Translations under genes and position numbers: made by a program
Notes under the pieces: generated by a model
What the model was told of the DNA's origin: nothing
The model's input: the letters and a program-made list of their open reading frames with translations, nothing else
Databases searched by the model: none
NCBI GenBank assembly: GCA_019347805.1
Contig: JAHWKR010000029.1
Location: 1 to 41,882, forward strand
Source: Methanobacteriota archaeon
GTDB taxonomy: Archaea > Thermoplasmatota > E2 > JACPAO01 > JAHWKR01
Direction of reading: 5' to 3'
DNA length: 41,882 nucleotides
Part shown: positions 9,299-16,919 of the stretch, piece after piece
Position numbering within the stretch: position 1 is the first letter of the stretch
Layout: every line of letters begins with the position of its first letter

Positions 9299-10966
9299 GT
9301 GGTCCGCAAACAGCCAGGTTCGAAGTTCTTCGTGATGGGGATCTCATTCTTCCTCGTCAGCGGTCTTGTTCTCACGCTCTTCGACGAAGCGCGCGCCGTC
9401 GAGATGCGTTTCACGGACGATTCGCCGAAGATCCTCACGTCTACCGGTGTCTTCGAACTCGACATCGTCCTGCCCAAGGGCGAACGCGTCCCCATCGAAT
9501 CCATCACCACGGTCATCGAGAAACAGGCCGACGGTGCCGATTCCAAGAAGGGCTCCACCCTTGTGACCCGTGCGACATGCGCGTTCGCCGGGACACCGGC
9601 GACCGGCTGCACATCGGCGCAGATCACGATCGGCGCCGGTCAACGCGCCGCCGTGCAATCGGTCCTCTTCGCCGGCTACTTCGACGGCAGCGGTTCCCCC
9701 GTCTCGACCAGCGACGCGTTCGGGTACGGTCCGTTCCTCGGCACGACGACCGGCTACGGCTACGACTCCGTCGGCGGCTATGGTTACGGCTATGGCACCG
9801 GCAGCAAGGTCTCGTTCAACGGCGGCTACGGCTATGGCTACGGGACCCCTGGAGAGGACCTCGTGTTGCGCTTCCGCATCACCGTCCTCTCGAGCGAACT
9901 GGACACCGGCATCCACTATCTCACCGTCCTTGCGGAGACCGGCTCCGACATCATCGGGACGCTCTCCTCGCCCTATACCCAGTTCGGCGTGCAGCGGGCC
10001 GGAGGCGGCGGGGGCGGAGGTTCCGCGACACCGCCACCGACGACGACGCCGCCAGCGGGTCCGACCACCCCTCCGACCGTCCCCTTGACGGGGAACACGG
10101 CTCCAGCGCCGGCGGGCGCCCGCAGTGCCTTCAACATCCCCGCCGTCACCCTCGTGAGCGGTCAGCGGGCTGAGATCACGGTGGCGGACGACTTCGTCCA
10201 GACCATCGATTTCATCTCGAGCGCAGACGTGACGAACGCGGAGATCGACATCGTGGTCTACGAGCCCTCCGCACCGCCTGAAGGGACCCAGGCACCGGCC
10301 TCCACCATCAAGGTCGGCGGCTATGTCCAGATCAAGATCAGCTCAGGCGGGACGCAGCACGCGATCGTCGTGGCCGTCCAGATCGCCGAGGCCGACGCAG
10401 GGGACCCCGCCAAGGCCATCCTGGCCAAGTGGGACCCTGCCTCTTCCCGGTGGGTGCCGCAGGAGAGGATCACGCTGACCCTCGACAACGGTGTCTTCAG
10501 CGGCCAGGGCGCGGCACTCTGTTGTTCCGACTTCGCGGTCCTCTTCGACGAGACGCCGCCGGAAGTGTCCACGACACTTCCGGAAGGGACGGTCTCGGGT
10601 GCACATCTCTTCACGGCCCAGGCCGATGACGACCTCGGCGTGCACCGGGTCGAGTTCTACCTCGACGACCAGTTGATGTTCACCGATTATTCGGCGCCCT
10701 TCGAGTGGGAATACGACAGCAAGGACGGCGCGAACGGTCTCTACGAGCTTCGGGTCGTCGCCTACGACCACGCGGAGAACACGGGATCGGCCTCCGGTCC
10801 GGTCGAAGTGCAGAACGTCGGGACGCAAGAGGGACCGACGGCCAACATCGAGGAACCTGCGAAGTTCGCCCGCATCGCCGCGATCGTGTTCTTCGTCCTG
10901 GTGGGTGTGGGGCTTGTCGCCTACGGCGGCTACTGGGTCTACAACAAGCGCAAGGGCGAGGAATAG
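9299..10966 (+). CDS. Membrane-anchored surface protein: Gly-Tyr-rich repeat, PGF-pre-PGF-like domain, Ig-like domain, C-terminal helix
   Basis: The 555-residue protein has an export signal at about residues 9-33. A beta-rich N-terminal region is followed by a Gly-Tyr-rich stretch (about 142-183, with several GYGYGYG runs), then a Gly tract and a Thr/Pro linker (about 234-275). Residues about 290-420 fit the pattern of archaeal PGF-pre-PGF domains. An Ig-like domain (about 420-505) leads to a C-terminal membrane helix (about 517-540) and a basic tail. The GTG start is chosen because AGGAGGT (9286-9292) lies 6 bases upstream and the promoter position excludes the ATG at 9224. The role is probably in the cell envelope; the protein has no PGF or VPEF tag. 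Confidence 0.85.
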   Translation: MVRKQPGSKFFVMGISFFLVSGLVLTLFDEARAVEMRFTDDSPKILTSTGVFELDIVLPKGERVPIESITTVIEKQADGADSKKGSTLVTRATCAFAGTPATGCTSAQITIGAGQRAAVQSVLFAGYFDGSGSPVSTSDAFGYGPFLGTTTGYGYDSVGGYGYGYGTGSKVSFNGGYGYGYGTPGEDLVLRFRITVLSSELDTGIHYLTVLAETGSDIIGTLSSPYTQFGVQRAGGGGGGGSATPPPTTTPPAGPTTPPTVPLTGNTAPAPAGARSAFNIPAVTLVSGQRAEITVADDFVQTIDFISSADVTNAEIDIVVYEPSAPPEGTQAPASTIKVGGYVQIKISSGGTQHAIVVAVQIAEADAGDPAKAILAKWDPASSRWVPQERITLTLDNGVFSGQGAALCCSDFAVLFDETPPEVSTTLPEGTVSGAHLFTAQADDDLGVHRVEFYLDDQLMFTDYSAPFEWEYDSKDGANGLYELRVVAYDHAENTGSASGPVEVQNVGTQEGPTANIEEPAKFARIAAIVFFVLVGVGLVAYGGYWVYNKRKGEE

Positions 10967-10985
10967 CGGCACGCTGAAAACGGGC

Positions 10986-11696
10986 GTGTTGCGTCTTGAC
11001 CTTGGAGGCCCTGGTCTGGCTGACGATGATACGCCCGCGACTCGTGCTCCTCTCGGACTCCTGCTGCCGGCCTTCCTGACCCTGGTGGCGCTCATCGTGC
11101 GTCTGGCCTACCTGCCGCACTGGGTCACTCCTGCGGCCGCAGGCGTCGTCCTTCTCTGGCTTTGGGTGGAGCGCTGGCGGGGCCGTCTGCCGTCGGTCGT
11201 CGACGCGCCGGTGTTCCTCTTCGCCGTGGCGCTCCTGGCTGCCTGGTTCGCCGGACGGCCGCCTTGGGCTTCCCTGGTCGGGACGGTCATCTGGGGCGGC
11301 GCCCTACTTCTCGTCGTCGGGGTGCCCCAGGAATGGAACCGGGCGCGGCCGGACGCCCCCTTGGCGTTCGTCTTTGTGGTGGGGGTGGCGGTGGCGGCCG
11401 GAGTGGGGGTCTTGGCAGGCCATGCCGAACGGCTCTCCCTCGTCTCCCTCGTCCTCCTCGTGGGGATCGGCCGCATCGTCGCGTGGCGCATGACAGAGCG
11501 CCATGGCGTTCTTCTTGGAGCCGCGTTCACCTTGGCGGCCGCCGTGCCGTTCTTCGGTGGCGGGTTCGGGCTCCTGGTGGTCGGGATCGAGGCGCTCGGC
11601 CTGGTGCTGGCGTGGCCGTTCCTCGAGGGGCGGAGCGGGTGGCCTTGGGTGTTGGGGGCGCTGGGGGTCGTGGTGGGGATGCAGGTCGGGCTATGA
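10986..11696 (+). CDS. Polytopic membrane protein of unknown function
   Basis: The 236-residue product has about eight hydrophobic segments (Val/Leu/Gly/Ala-rich) and an Arg-rich loop pattern, with no motif I recognise. It follows the surface-protein gene by 19 bases on the same strand and is probably cotranscribed. The start is the first plausible codon after the upstream stop, GTG at 10986; TTG at 10989 is an alternative. No Shine-Dalgarno is visible. It converges with the 67-residue tag protein. Confidence 0.65.
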   Translation: MLRLDLGGPGLADDDTPATRAPLGLLLPAFLTLVALIVRLAYLPHWVTPAAAGVVLLWLWVERWRGRLPSVVDAPVFLFAVALLAAWFAGRPPWASLVGTVIWGGALLLVVGVPQEWNRARPDAPLAFVFVVGVAVAAGVGVLAGHAERLSLVSLVLLVGIGRIVAWRMTERHGVLLGAAFTLAAAVPFFGGGFGLLVVGIEALGLVLAWPFLEGRSGWPWVLGALGVVVGMQVGL

Positions 11697-11819
11697 GAGG
11701 TGCGAGCTCGGCGCCGTTCGGAGGGCGACAGCCCCTCGGTCGTGAAGAAGTTGGCGTCCATGTGCCGCCTGTAGGACCCGGATGATCCGCTATCTCACGA
11801 CGACTCTTCCCGAGCCGGC

Positions 11820-12023
11820 TCAGGCGAACCCGGACATCCGAAGTGCCAGGCCTCCGCCGCTCCATAGGAGGAGCCAGAGGCCGAGCCGGTACTGGAGCTT
11901 CCAGTCGGGGTCCTCTGGTCGCCTCAGGCGGATGAGGCCGATGAGGAAGAGCGCCGCGCCGAGGAGGGCCAGAGCGACGAAGTCCGGCACCGTGTTGGCC
12001 GGGAACAGCTCTTCTCCGACCAT
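11820..12023 (-). CDS. 67-residue membrane protein with a sorting-tag-like VPDF segment
   Basis: The short product reads FPANTVPDF near residues 7-15, then a hydrophobic stretch of about 16 residues, then RLRRP. This matches the order of the C-terminal tags (VPEF, hydrophobic helix, basic cluster) of the two proteins encoded immediately upstream. A second hydrophobic segment follows (about residues 46-63). It begins 4 bases after the stop of the neighbouring tagged-protein gene, so it is almost certainly in the same transcript. It could be a minimal exosortase substrate, a decoy or regulator, or simply a two-pass membrane protein. The match is visible but its function is inference. Confidence 0.6.
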   Translation of the reverse strand: MVGEELFPANTVPDFVALALLGAALFLIGLIRLRRPEDPDWKLQYRLGLWLLLWSGGGLALRMSGFA

Positions 12024-12027
12024 GGGC

Positions 12028-12687
12028 CTAGGAGGACTTGTTCCTGCGGTGCTTCACCATACCGGCGGTCAGGATGATGCCGACACCGAGAAGGGCCACG
12101 GAGGCGAACTCGGGGACGGGGAAGTTGGGGGAGCCCGTCGGGGTCTGCACGAAGCTCGCGGCGGTCTGTGATCCGGATGCGGTGACAGTGACGAACATAC
12201 CGGTGAGGAGGTCCTCGTTCGTGACGTTGACCGCAAAGTGATCACCGGCGTTCACGATGTAATCCGTGACAGAGACGGTGAAGTCTGTTGCACTGCCTGG
12301 CGGTTTCGCAATTCCGCTCATCGCCGTGAAGGCACCCCCTGTTACGACACCAAGCTCGACCGCCACCTCGTCTGGCCCGACCTGTTGCAGGTTCGATGTC
12401 CACCGGATGTTGACCGTCCAGTCTCCTGACATGTCCAGTGTGATATCGGCAGGAACGTCGGTCGCCCAAACAATGCTCCCACCGGCCGGAACGGGGACGG
12501 TCGCCGTGCTGCCGGAACCGGTACTGTCCTCAAGCGTGAAATCAGCCCCGTCCGGCTTCCCTTCGGTGTTGTCGGTGAACTCCCACTTGACCTCGCTTGC
12601 CGCGGCGAACGGGAGCGCCAATAGGACGAGGACCAGGAGGAAAACCCCCGAAACGAACGTTCGACCAACACGTGCACGAGACCACAT
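12028..12687 (-). CDS. Secreted protein with C-terminal VPEF exosortase-type sorting tag (copy 1)
   Basis: The 219-residue product has an N-terminal signal (about residues 10-31), a beta-rich ectodomain of about 155 residues, and a C-terminal tag: PVPEF, a hydrophobic helix, then KHRRNK. This is the three-part layout of exosortase/archaeosortase substrates, closest to the PEF-CTERM type. The ectodomain is paralogous to that of the next upstream gene (shared patterns SG-WTV, VGP, and DYIV-AG-H). The ATG at 12687 is preferred over GTG at 12693 because AGGTG lies 5 bases before it and both paralogues then begin Met-Trp. A minus-strand TATA-like box at 12721-12729 puts the transcript start just upstream. 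Confidence 0.88.
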   Translation of the reverse strand: MWSRARVGRTFVSGVFLLVLVLLALPFAAASEVKWEFTDNTEGKPDGADFTLEDSTGSGSTATVPVPAGGSIVWATDVPADITLDMSGDWTVNIRWTSNLQQVGPDEVAVELGVVTGGAFTAMSGIAKPPGSATDFTVSVTDYIVNAGDHFAVNVTNEDLLTGMFVTVTASGSQTAASFVQTPTGSPNFPVPEFASVALLGVGIILTAGMVKHRRNKSS

Positions 12688-12720
12688 AGACACACCTTGA
12701 AGTGTCCGTATAGAGGTTTA

Positions 12721-12729
12721 CATATAATG
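12721..12729 (-). promoter_or_regulatory. TATA-like box for tagged-protein copy 1
   Basis: On the minus strand this reads CATTATATG. Its centre is about 27 bases from a predicted start site near 12698, leaving a leader of roughly 11 bases before the ATG at 12687. Each of the two tagged-protein genes therefore appears to have its own promoter. Confidence 0.6.
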
Positions 12730-12742
12730 TCTTCGCCTCGTC

Positions 12743-12759
12743 GGGGGCCTTGGGCCCCC
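12743..12759 (-). terminator. GC-rich hairpin downstream of tagged-protein copy 2
   Basis: A 7-bp-arm inverted repeat GGGGGCC-TTG-GGCCCCC lies 33 bases after the stop of the gene at 12793-13449 and just before the promoter of copy 1. It may separate the two transcription units. No T-tract follows it on the minus strand, so it may instead stabilise an mRNA end. Confidence 0.4.
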
Positions 12760-12792
12760 GCAGATCTGCCCGTGTCCCGGCATCGGTTCGGT

Positions 12793-13449
12793 TCAGCAGT
12801 TTCGGCGACTTCGCACGATCATCGACGACATCATGACGCCGACGCCGAGGAGCGCCACGGAGGCGAACTCGGGCACGGGGAAGTTCGGTGCCAACGTCGG
12901 TGTGACGGCGCGACTGTATTGGTCGCTGGGTGCGCTCTCGGAGAGGCTGACCGAAACGGATGCTGCCACGACGTTGTCGTTCTCTACCTGGATCGCCAGG
13001 TGCTCTCCCGCCGCCACGATGTAGTCGGAGACGGTGATGGATGTGTCTCCACCGCTCGAATCGGGTGCAGTCGGATCGCTGACCGGCCGGAACGTGCCGG
13101 TCGGTGTGAGGGCGCCGAGGGTGATCTGCAAGTCGTTCGGTCCGACGACTTCCAGGGTTGAACCCCAGACCAATCGAACGGTCCAGGTACCGGAGAGGTC
13201 GGCAGCTGCGAGGGTCGATGCCGCAGTACCCCAGGTGACGGTTCCGAGACCAGGAATCTCCTTCTGTTCACTCGTGCCTCCCAAGCCATCCTGCAGGACC
13301 AGAAGGACATCGGCACCGGTCGGCGCGCCGGCCTCTTCACCGGTCAGCAACCATTCTTGCCCGCCGGCGAGGGCGCCTGGCAGGAGAAGGACGAAGCTCA
13401 ACGCGACGAGGCTGACCACCGCTCTCGGTAGGGATTGGATACACCACAT
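12793..13449 (-). CDS. Secreted protein with C-terminal VPEF exosortase-type sorting tag (copy 2)
   Basis: The 218-residue product has a signal peptide (about residues 8-28), a beta-rich ectodomain and a C-terminal tag nearly identical at its start to that of the neighbouring paralogue: NFPVPEFASVALLGVG, then more hydrophobic residues and RSRRNC. The tag is better conserved between the copies than the ectodomains, as expected for a shared sorting enzyme. The ATG at 13449 gives the same Met-Trp beginning as copy 1; GTG at 13458 is an alternative nearer the predicted transcript start. The gene diverges from the exosortase gene. Confidence 0.88.
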   Translation of the reverse strand: MWCIQSLPRAVVSLVALSFVLLLPGALAGGQEWLLTGEEAGAPTGADVLLVLQDGLGGTSEQKEIPGLGTVTWGTAASTLAAADLSGTWTVRLVWGSTLEVVGPNDLQITLGALTPTGTFRPVSDPTAPDSSGGDTSITVSDYIVAAGEHLAIQVENDNVVAASVSVSLSESAPSDQYSRAVTPTLAPNFPVPEFASVALLGVGVMMSSMIVRSRRNC

Positions 13450-13482
13450 GTGGGACACCGACCGGTTCGCAGAAGAGAGGCC

Positions 13483-13492
13483 CTTTTAAAAG
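13483..13492 (-). promoter_or_regulatory. TATA-like box for tagged-protein copy 2
   Basis: CTTTTAAAAG is self-complementary, so it reads as a TATA box on both strands. On the minus strand it predicts a transcript start near 13461, about 12 bases before the ATG at 13449. Confidence 0.6.
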
Positions 13493-13525
13493 ATTCTGAC
13501 GGCACATCGGGTGAGGGAGGCAGGA

Positions 13526-13539
13526 TCATGGCTCCATGA
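13526..13539. promoter_or_regulatory. Perfect palindrome midway between divergent exosortase and substrate promoters
   Basis: TCATGG-CT-CCATGA is a perfect 6+2+6 inverted repeat. It lies between the minus-strand TATA box at 13483-13492 and the plus-strand box at 13556-13563. A dimeric regulator bound here could control both the exosortase operon and its tagged substrate. No binding protein is identified. Confidence 0.4.
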
Positions 13540-13555
13540 GCGGTCTCCGTCAACG

Positions 13556-13563
13556 CTTATATA
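13556..13563 (+). promoter_or_regulatory. TATA-like box for the exosortase operon
   Basis: CTTATATA lies about 40 bases upstream of the TTG start at 13600. The predicted transcript start is near 13586, just before or at the GGAGG Shine-Dalgarno (13588-13592). Confidence 0.65.
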
Positions 13564-13599
13564 GCAACCCGTCCACCTTACCTTCTTGGAGGCGACCCT

Positions 13600-14409
13600 T
13601 TGTCTGAGCGGTGGACTCGTTGGGTTCTGGTCATCGTGACGGCTTTCGTCGCCGCGCCCAAACTGGTCCATGTCTGGTCGTCGTCACCGATCTTCTCGCT
13701 CGGTTTTCTTGTGGCGCCGTGGGCGGTCTGGTGGGTCGCGCGGCTGCCGGATGCAGATGCAAAGGCGCCGCATGCGGTCCGCCTCGGCCTCCTCCTCGTC
13801 GCGATGGCCCTTGCGATCTCCGGTTGGTACCTCGCGGCCCCGTTCCTCGCCCTGTGGGCGGTCGTCGTCGCTCTGCTGCTTGTCGCCGTGGAGAAAGGAC
13901 GACCGGCCGGTGCGTCTCTTTCGCTCCTTGTCCTCGCCCTCAGCGTGCCACCGCCCGGGTTCGATGGTCTTTTGGCGGACGCGCAAAGCGGCGTGACGGC
14001 GAGCTCGGCGTTGGTCCTCGGTGCCATTGGTCTGCCCGTCACGATCGAGGCGTTCACGCTCATCGCGCCGACCTACCGGTTCACGGTCACACCCGCCTGC
14101 TCGGGTTTCGCCGGACTGCTCTCTTCGTTCGCCCTCATCGGGATCGTCGGCATGCACCTGTCGGCCGGCTGGAGACGGCTCGGGCTCGCCCTCGCCGTCG
14201 GTCTCGGCCTGACCGTCGCGCTCAATGTGGCCCGTGTCGTCGTTCTCGTATGGGTCACAGAGACCTCTGGACCCATGCTCATCGAGAGCGCGTTCCATGA
14301 GGGGATCAGCCTGGCGCTTAGCATCGTCGCGGCGCTCGTCGTCATACCGATCCTGCACCAGGTCCCGATCCCGGGCGAACCGCGCATTATCGTGGAGGCG
14401 TCCCCATGA
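13600..14409 (+). CDS. Exosortase/archaeosortase family transpeptidase
   Basis: This 269-residue multi-pass membrane protein carries the family's catalytic triad: Cys167 in TPACSGF, Arg212 in LNVARV, and His233 in FHEG, each near the outer face of membrane helices. The stretch before the Cys (IEAFTLIAPTYRFTV) also fits the family. Exosortases cut C-terminal tags after export and attach the protein to an envelope acceptor. The likely substrates are the divergently encoded VPEF-tagged proteins. Translation begins at TTG, with GGAGG 7 bases upstream. The stop overlaps the start of the EpsI-like gene (ATGA). I cannot assign a named archaeosortase subtype. Confidence 0.93.
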   Translation: MSERWTRWVLVIVTAFVAAPKLVHVWSSSPIFSLGFLVAPWAVWWVARLPDADAKAPHAVRLGLLLVAMALAISGWYLAAPFLALWAVVVALLLVAVEKGRPAGASLSLLVLALSVPPPGFDGLLADAQSGVTASSALVLGAIGLPVTIEAFTLIAPTYRFTVTPACSGFAGLLSSFALIGIVGMHLSAGWRRLGLALAVGLGLTVALNVARVVVLVWVTETSGPMLIESAFHEGISLALSIVAALVVIPILHQVPIPGEPRIIVEASP

Positions 14410-15203
14410 GCGCGGTCCCGTATCGTGGGGCGGCCATCACGACGCTTCTCATCGTCCTCCTCGTCACGCCACCTGCGGAACTCTTCCACCGCGACGGTGC
14501 GTTCGTTGACACGCGGGCGGACCTGAGGACATCAGACGCGACCCCGATCGTCTTGTCCGATGGCCTGAGGAGTGACATCCAGGATGTGCTTCCCCTCCAG
14601 CTCGGGAAGTACAAGGGCGTAGCGGACCATTCATGGGACGCGAATCTGTCCAAGATCCTCTATTACGACCAACTCGTGGTCCGCGATTATGTGACCCCCG
14701 GCATCTTCTATCCGTTCCAGTTGATGGTCCTGACGGCGCGACACGCGAACGCGTTCCACGACCCGGAGGTCTGCTTCTCGAACCAAGGCGGGAACGTGCG
14801 GCATGCGGAGCCGACCGCGATCCACCTCGGAGGTGCCTTGGGTGCGTTCCAGGTACCGGTGGGTCGGATGGTCATCCATTACGATGATGCCCCGGCCAAG
14901 CTCGTCTACAACGTCTACGTCGTCGAGACGCACGACGCGGCCCCCGACCGCACGACTTGGATCCGGGTCACGCTCCCGGGTGTGGTGCCCTCTGCGGTGG
15001 ATAGCTACGACGCGCTCTTCAAGGAGTTCATCGGCGGTGTGGCGCCCTATATCTTCCATGGCGCCGGAGGCGCCCGTACGTCGTTCGAGTGGCTCGGCAA
15101 CGTCGCCGGTTGGCCTGTCGCTTACGGGATCGGCCTCGTGGCGGTCGCGCCACTTGCCGGGGAATGGATCTGGTCGCGCCGCAAGGAGGCCGAAGAGGAA
15201 TGA
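14406..15203 (+). CDS. EpsI-like exosortase-associated protein (DUF3485 type)
   Basis: The 265-residue protein has an N-terminal membrane segment (about 8-25), an extracellular domain, and a second membrane segment near residues 233-254 with a basic and acidic tail. The ectodomain includes FHDPEVCFSNQGG (about residues 117-129), matching the H-x-PE-VC signature of EpsI proteins that accompany or are fused to bacterial exosortases. Its start overlaps the exosortase stop, so the two are cotranslated. The C-terminal second anchor is a difference from the simplest EpsI proteins. EpsI function is not firmly established; it is assumed to assist exosortase or the anchoring step. Confidence 0.85.
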   Translation: MSAVPYRGAAITTLLIVLLVTPPAELFHRDGAFVDTRADLRTSDATPIVLSDGLRSDIQDVLPLQLGKYKGVADHSWDANLSKILYYDQLVVRDYVTPGIFYPFQLMVLTARHANAFHDPEVCFSNQGGNVRHAEPTAIHLGGALGAFQVPVGRMVIHYDDAPAKLVYNVYVVETHDAAPDRTTWIRVTLPGVVPSAVDSYDALFKEFIGGVAPYIFHGAGGARTSFEWLGNVAGWPVAYGIGLVAVAPLAGEWIWSRRKEAEEE

Positions 15204-16843
15204 AGAGAGCCCTTCTCGTCTTCGTCCTGGTCCTGCTGGTCCTTCCGGCACCGACCACCGGTCAGGCGTCGGATGATGCGGTCTTCGCTCCCGTGCAGAC
15301 GGTCGTCGATGCGGTCCCGCTTGTCGTCGACCTGGCGATCACCGAGTCGCACCGGGACGCGACACCGGACGAGGCGGAGCGCCTCGTCGCCCAGATGAGG
15401 ACTTATGTCTCCGGCTTCGAGGAGGACGTGGAGTGGCCGGATGGTACGGTCGCCGCCGGCGTCCCGCTCAAGGCGGCCCTGCTCTACACCCAGGACCTTG
15501 CGTTCCTGAGCGCGCTCGTCCCGAGGCGTGTGGCGCTCGTGGAACGGACACAGGCGGCCTGCGAAGCGTGGAAGGACACCGCGACGCGCTCGGATGTATT
15601 GCGTTGGAGCAACGACACCCATCCGTCGATCATCGAGCTGTCCGCCACCGTGTCGTCCCTCGAACGGCTCTTGGCGCGGCCTCCGGTGCCGATCGACGAC
15701 ACGCCGCTCCGGAACGCGCTCGTCCGCCTTGAGACTTGGCTGGACCAGGAGGCCACCGAGACGGCAATGTGTTTGGATGAACTGGCGGCCCGTCTTGCGG
15801 TCGAACTCCCGAAGGACCTGCGGCTCCGGGTCTTCCCCGCGGAGAGCTGGCCAGGTGCGCGGGTGCGGATCATCGGCGGTGTCCTGCACGCCCGCGGCGG
15901 CAACATCACGATCGACGCCTCGACGCTCGGCTTGGACGCGGACCTGGGTGTCCCGGCCCGTGGTGCCTTCCTGGAAACGATCGTCGTTCCGCTAACCACG
16001 AACCTCGGTCCCCATGAGATCCGCGCGAACTATGCGGGACTCACGGCGAACGCCACGCTTCTCGTCGACCGCATCCCCGTCCGATTGGAGGTGACGGCCC
16101 CCTCGGTCGTGCGGACCGGGACGAACGTGACCCTCGATGTGCAGGTACGTCCTGCCGTCTCGAGCACGCTCGGGAGCGGGGACCTCTTCCTTTCAGGGGC
16201 GGTCAACGGAACATACCGGTTCTCGGACCATGTCCTCAACCTCACCGTCGTCGCCCCCCTCGTCCCCCAGGTCTGGAACGGGACGGTCCGCTTCAACGGG
16301 ACCCAACTGCACACGTCCGCCGAGGCCGATTGGTCGACCACGGTGGAGGCACCTCCGGCGGCGACGCCACCACCGGCCCGCGCCCGTGGCGGTGGCAATC
16401 CCATCCCGTTCCTCTACGACACCCCGGTCTGGGTGACCATCATCCTGGGCGCGATCGTCCTTTTCGCGGCGTGGGAAGGGGTCGTCTGGCTCCTGGCCCA
16501 GAGCCGGCGGCGGAGTGACCGCCAGGCGCTGGAACAGGACGCCGCTGGCGCCGCTTATCTGGCCGAAGGCGAGATCGGTCCGTCGTCGCCCCTTCGCTTG
16601 TCGTCCCTCGTCGCCCTCTTCGTCGCCCTGCATGCCTGGCTCCTCAAACGTGGGGTGCTGCATCCGAGCGACACCGCCCGCGACATGGGGGACTACCTCC
16701 GGCGTTGGAACCCCCACATCCGGCGCGACGTGCAGGCGTTCGAAGCGGTCCGCTATGGCGGGTTCCGGCCGCCGGCCAAGAACGGACCGGTGGTCCGCTC
16801 GATGGTGGCGGCGTGGCGCAAGCTCACCGGCAAGGGCGAGTGA
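15200..16843 (+). CDS. Membrane protein with large ectodomain and DUF4129-like cytoplasmic domain
   Basis: The 547-residue product has a signal peptide (about 1-22), a helical then Ig-like beta ectodomain (to about residue 390), a Pro/Ala/Arg-Gly linker, one membrane helix (about 410-432), and a C-terminal cytoplasmic domain of about 110 residues. That last part (HAWLLKRGVLHPSDTARD and FEAVRYGGF) fits DUF4129, a domain common in MoxR/DUF58/transglutaminase clusters. ATG at 15200 is supported by AAGGAGG 10 bases upstream and overlaps the stop of the EpsI-like gene. It is the third gene of the exosortase operon. The MoxR and DUF58 partners usually seen with DUF4129 are encoded 15 kb away at 32.1-34.5 kb. 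Confidence 0.82.
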   Translation: MKRALLVFVLVLLVLPAPTTGQASDDAVFAPVQTVVDAVPLVVDLAITESHRDATPDEAERLVAQMRTYVSGFEEDVEWPDGTVAAGVPLKAALLYTQDLAFLSALVPRRVALVERTQAACEAWKDTATRSDVLRWSNDTHPSIIELSATVSSLERLLARPPVPIDDTPLRNALVRLETWLDQEATETAMCLDELAARLAVELPKDLRLRVFPAESWPGARVRIIGGVLHARGGNITIDASTLGLDADLGVPARGAFLETIVVPLTTNLGPHEIRANYAGLTANATLLVDRIPVRLEVTAPSVVRTGTNVTLDVQVRPAVSSTLGSGDLFLSGAVNGTYRFSDHVLNLTVVAPLVPQVWNGTVRFNGTQLHTSAEADWSTTVEAPPAATPPPARARGGGNPIPFLYDTPVWVTIILGAIVLFAAWEGVVWLLAQSRRRSDRQALEQDAAGAAYLAEGEIGPSSPLRLSSLVALFVALHAWLLKRGVLHPSDTARDMGDYLRRWNPHIRRDVQAFEAVRYGGFRPPAKNGPVVRSMVAAWRKLTGKGE

Positions 16844-16886
16844 CGGGTCCGCTTCGCCCCACCGACCCTTTGGCCGTCGCTCCCGG

Positions 16887-16894
16887 CTTTTATT
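16887..16894 (+). promoter_or_regulatory. TATA-like box for the YdjM-like gene
   Basis: CTTTTATT lies about 29 bases upstream of the TTG at 16920. It predicts an essentially leaderless transcript and supports that unusual start codon. Confidence 0.55.
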
Positions 16895-16919
16895 GCCGCC
16901 CGGCGCAGAGGCGCTGCCA

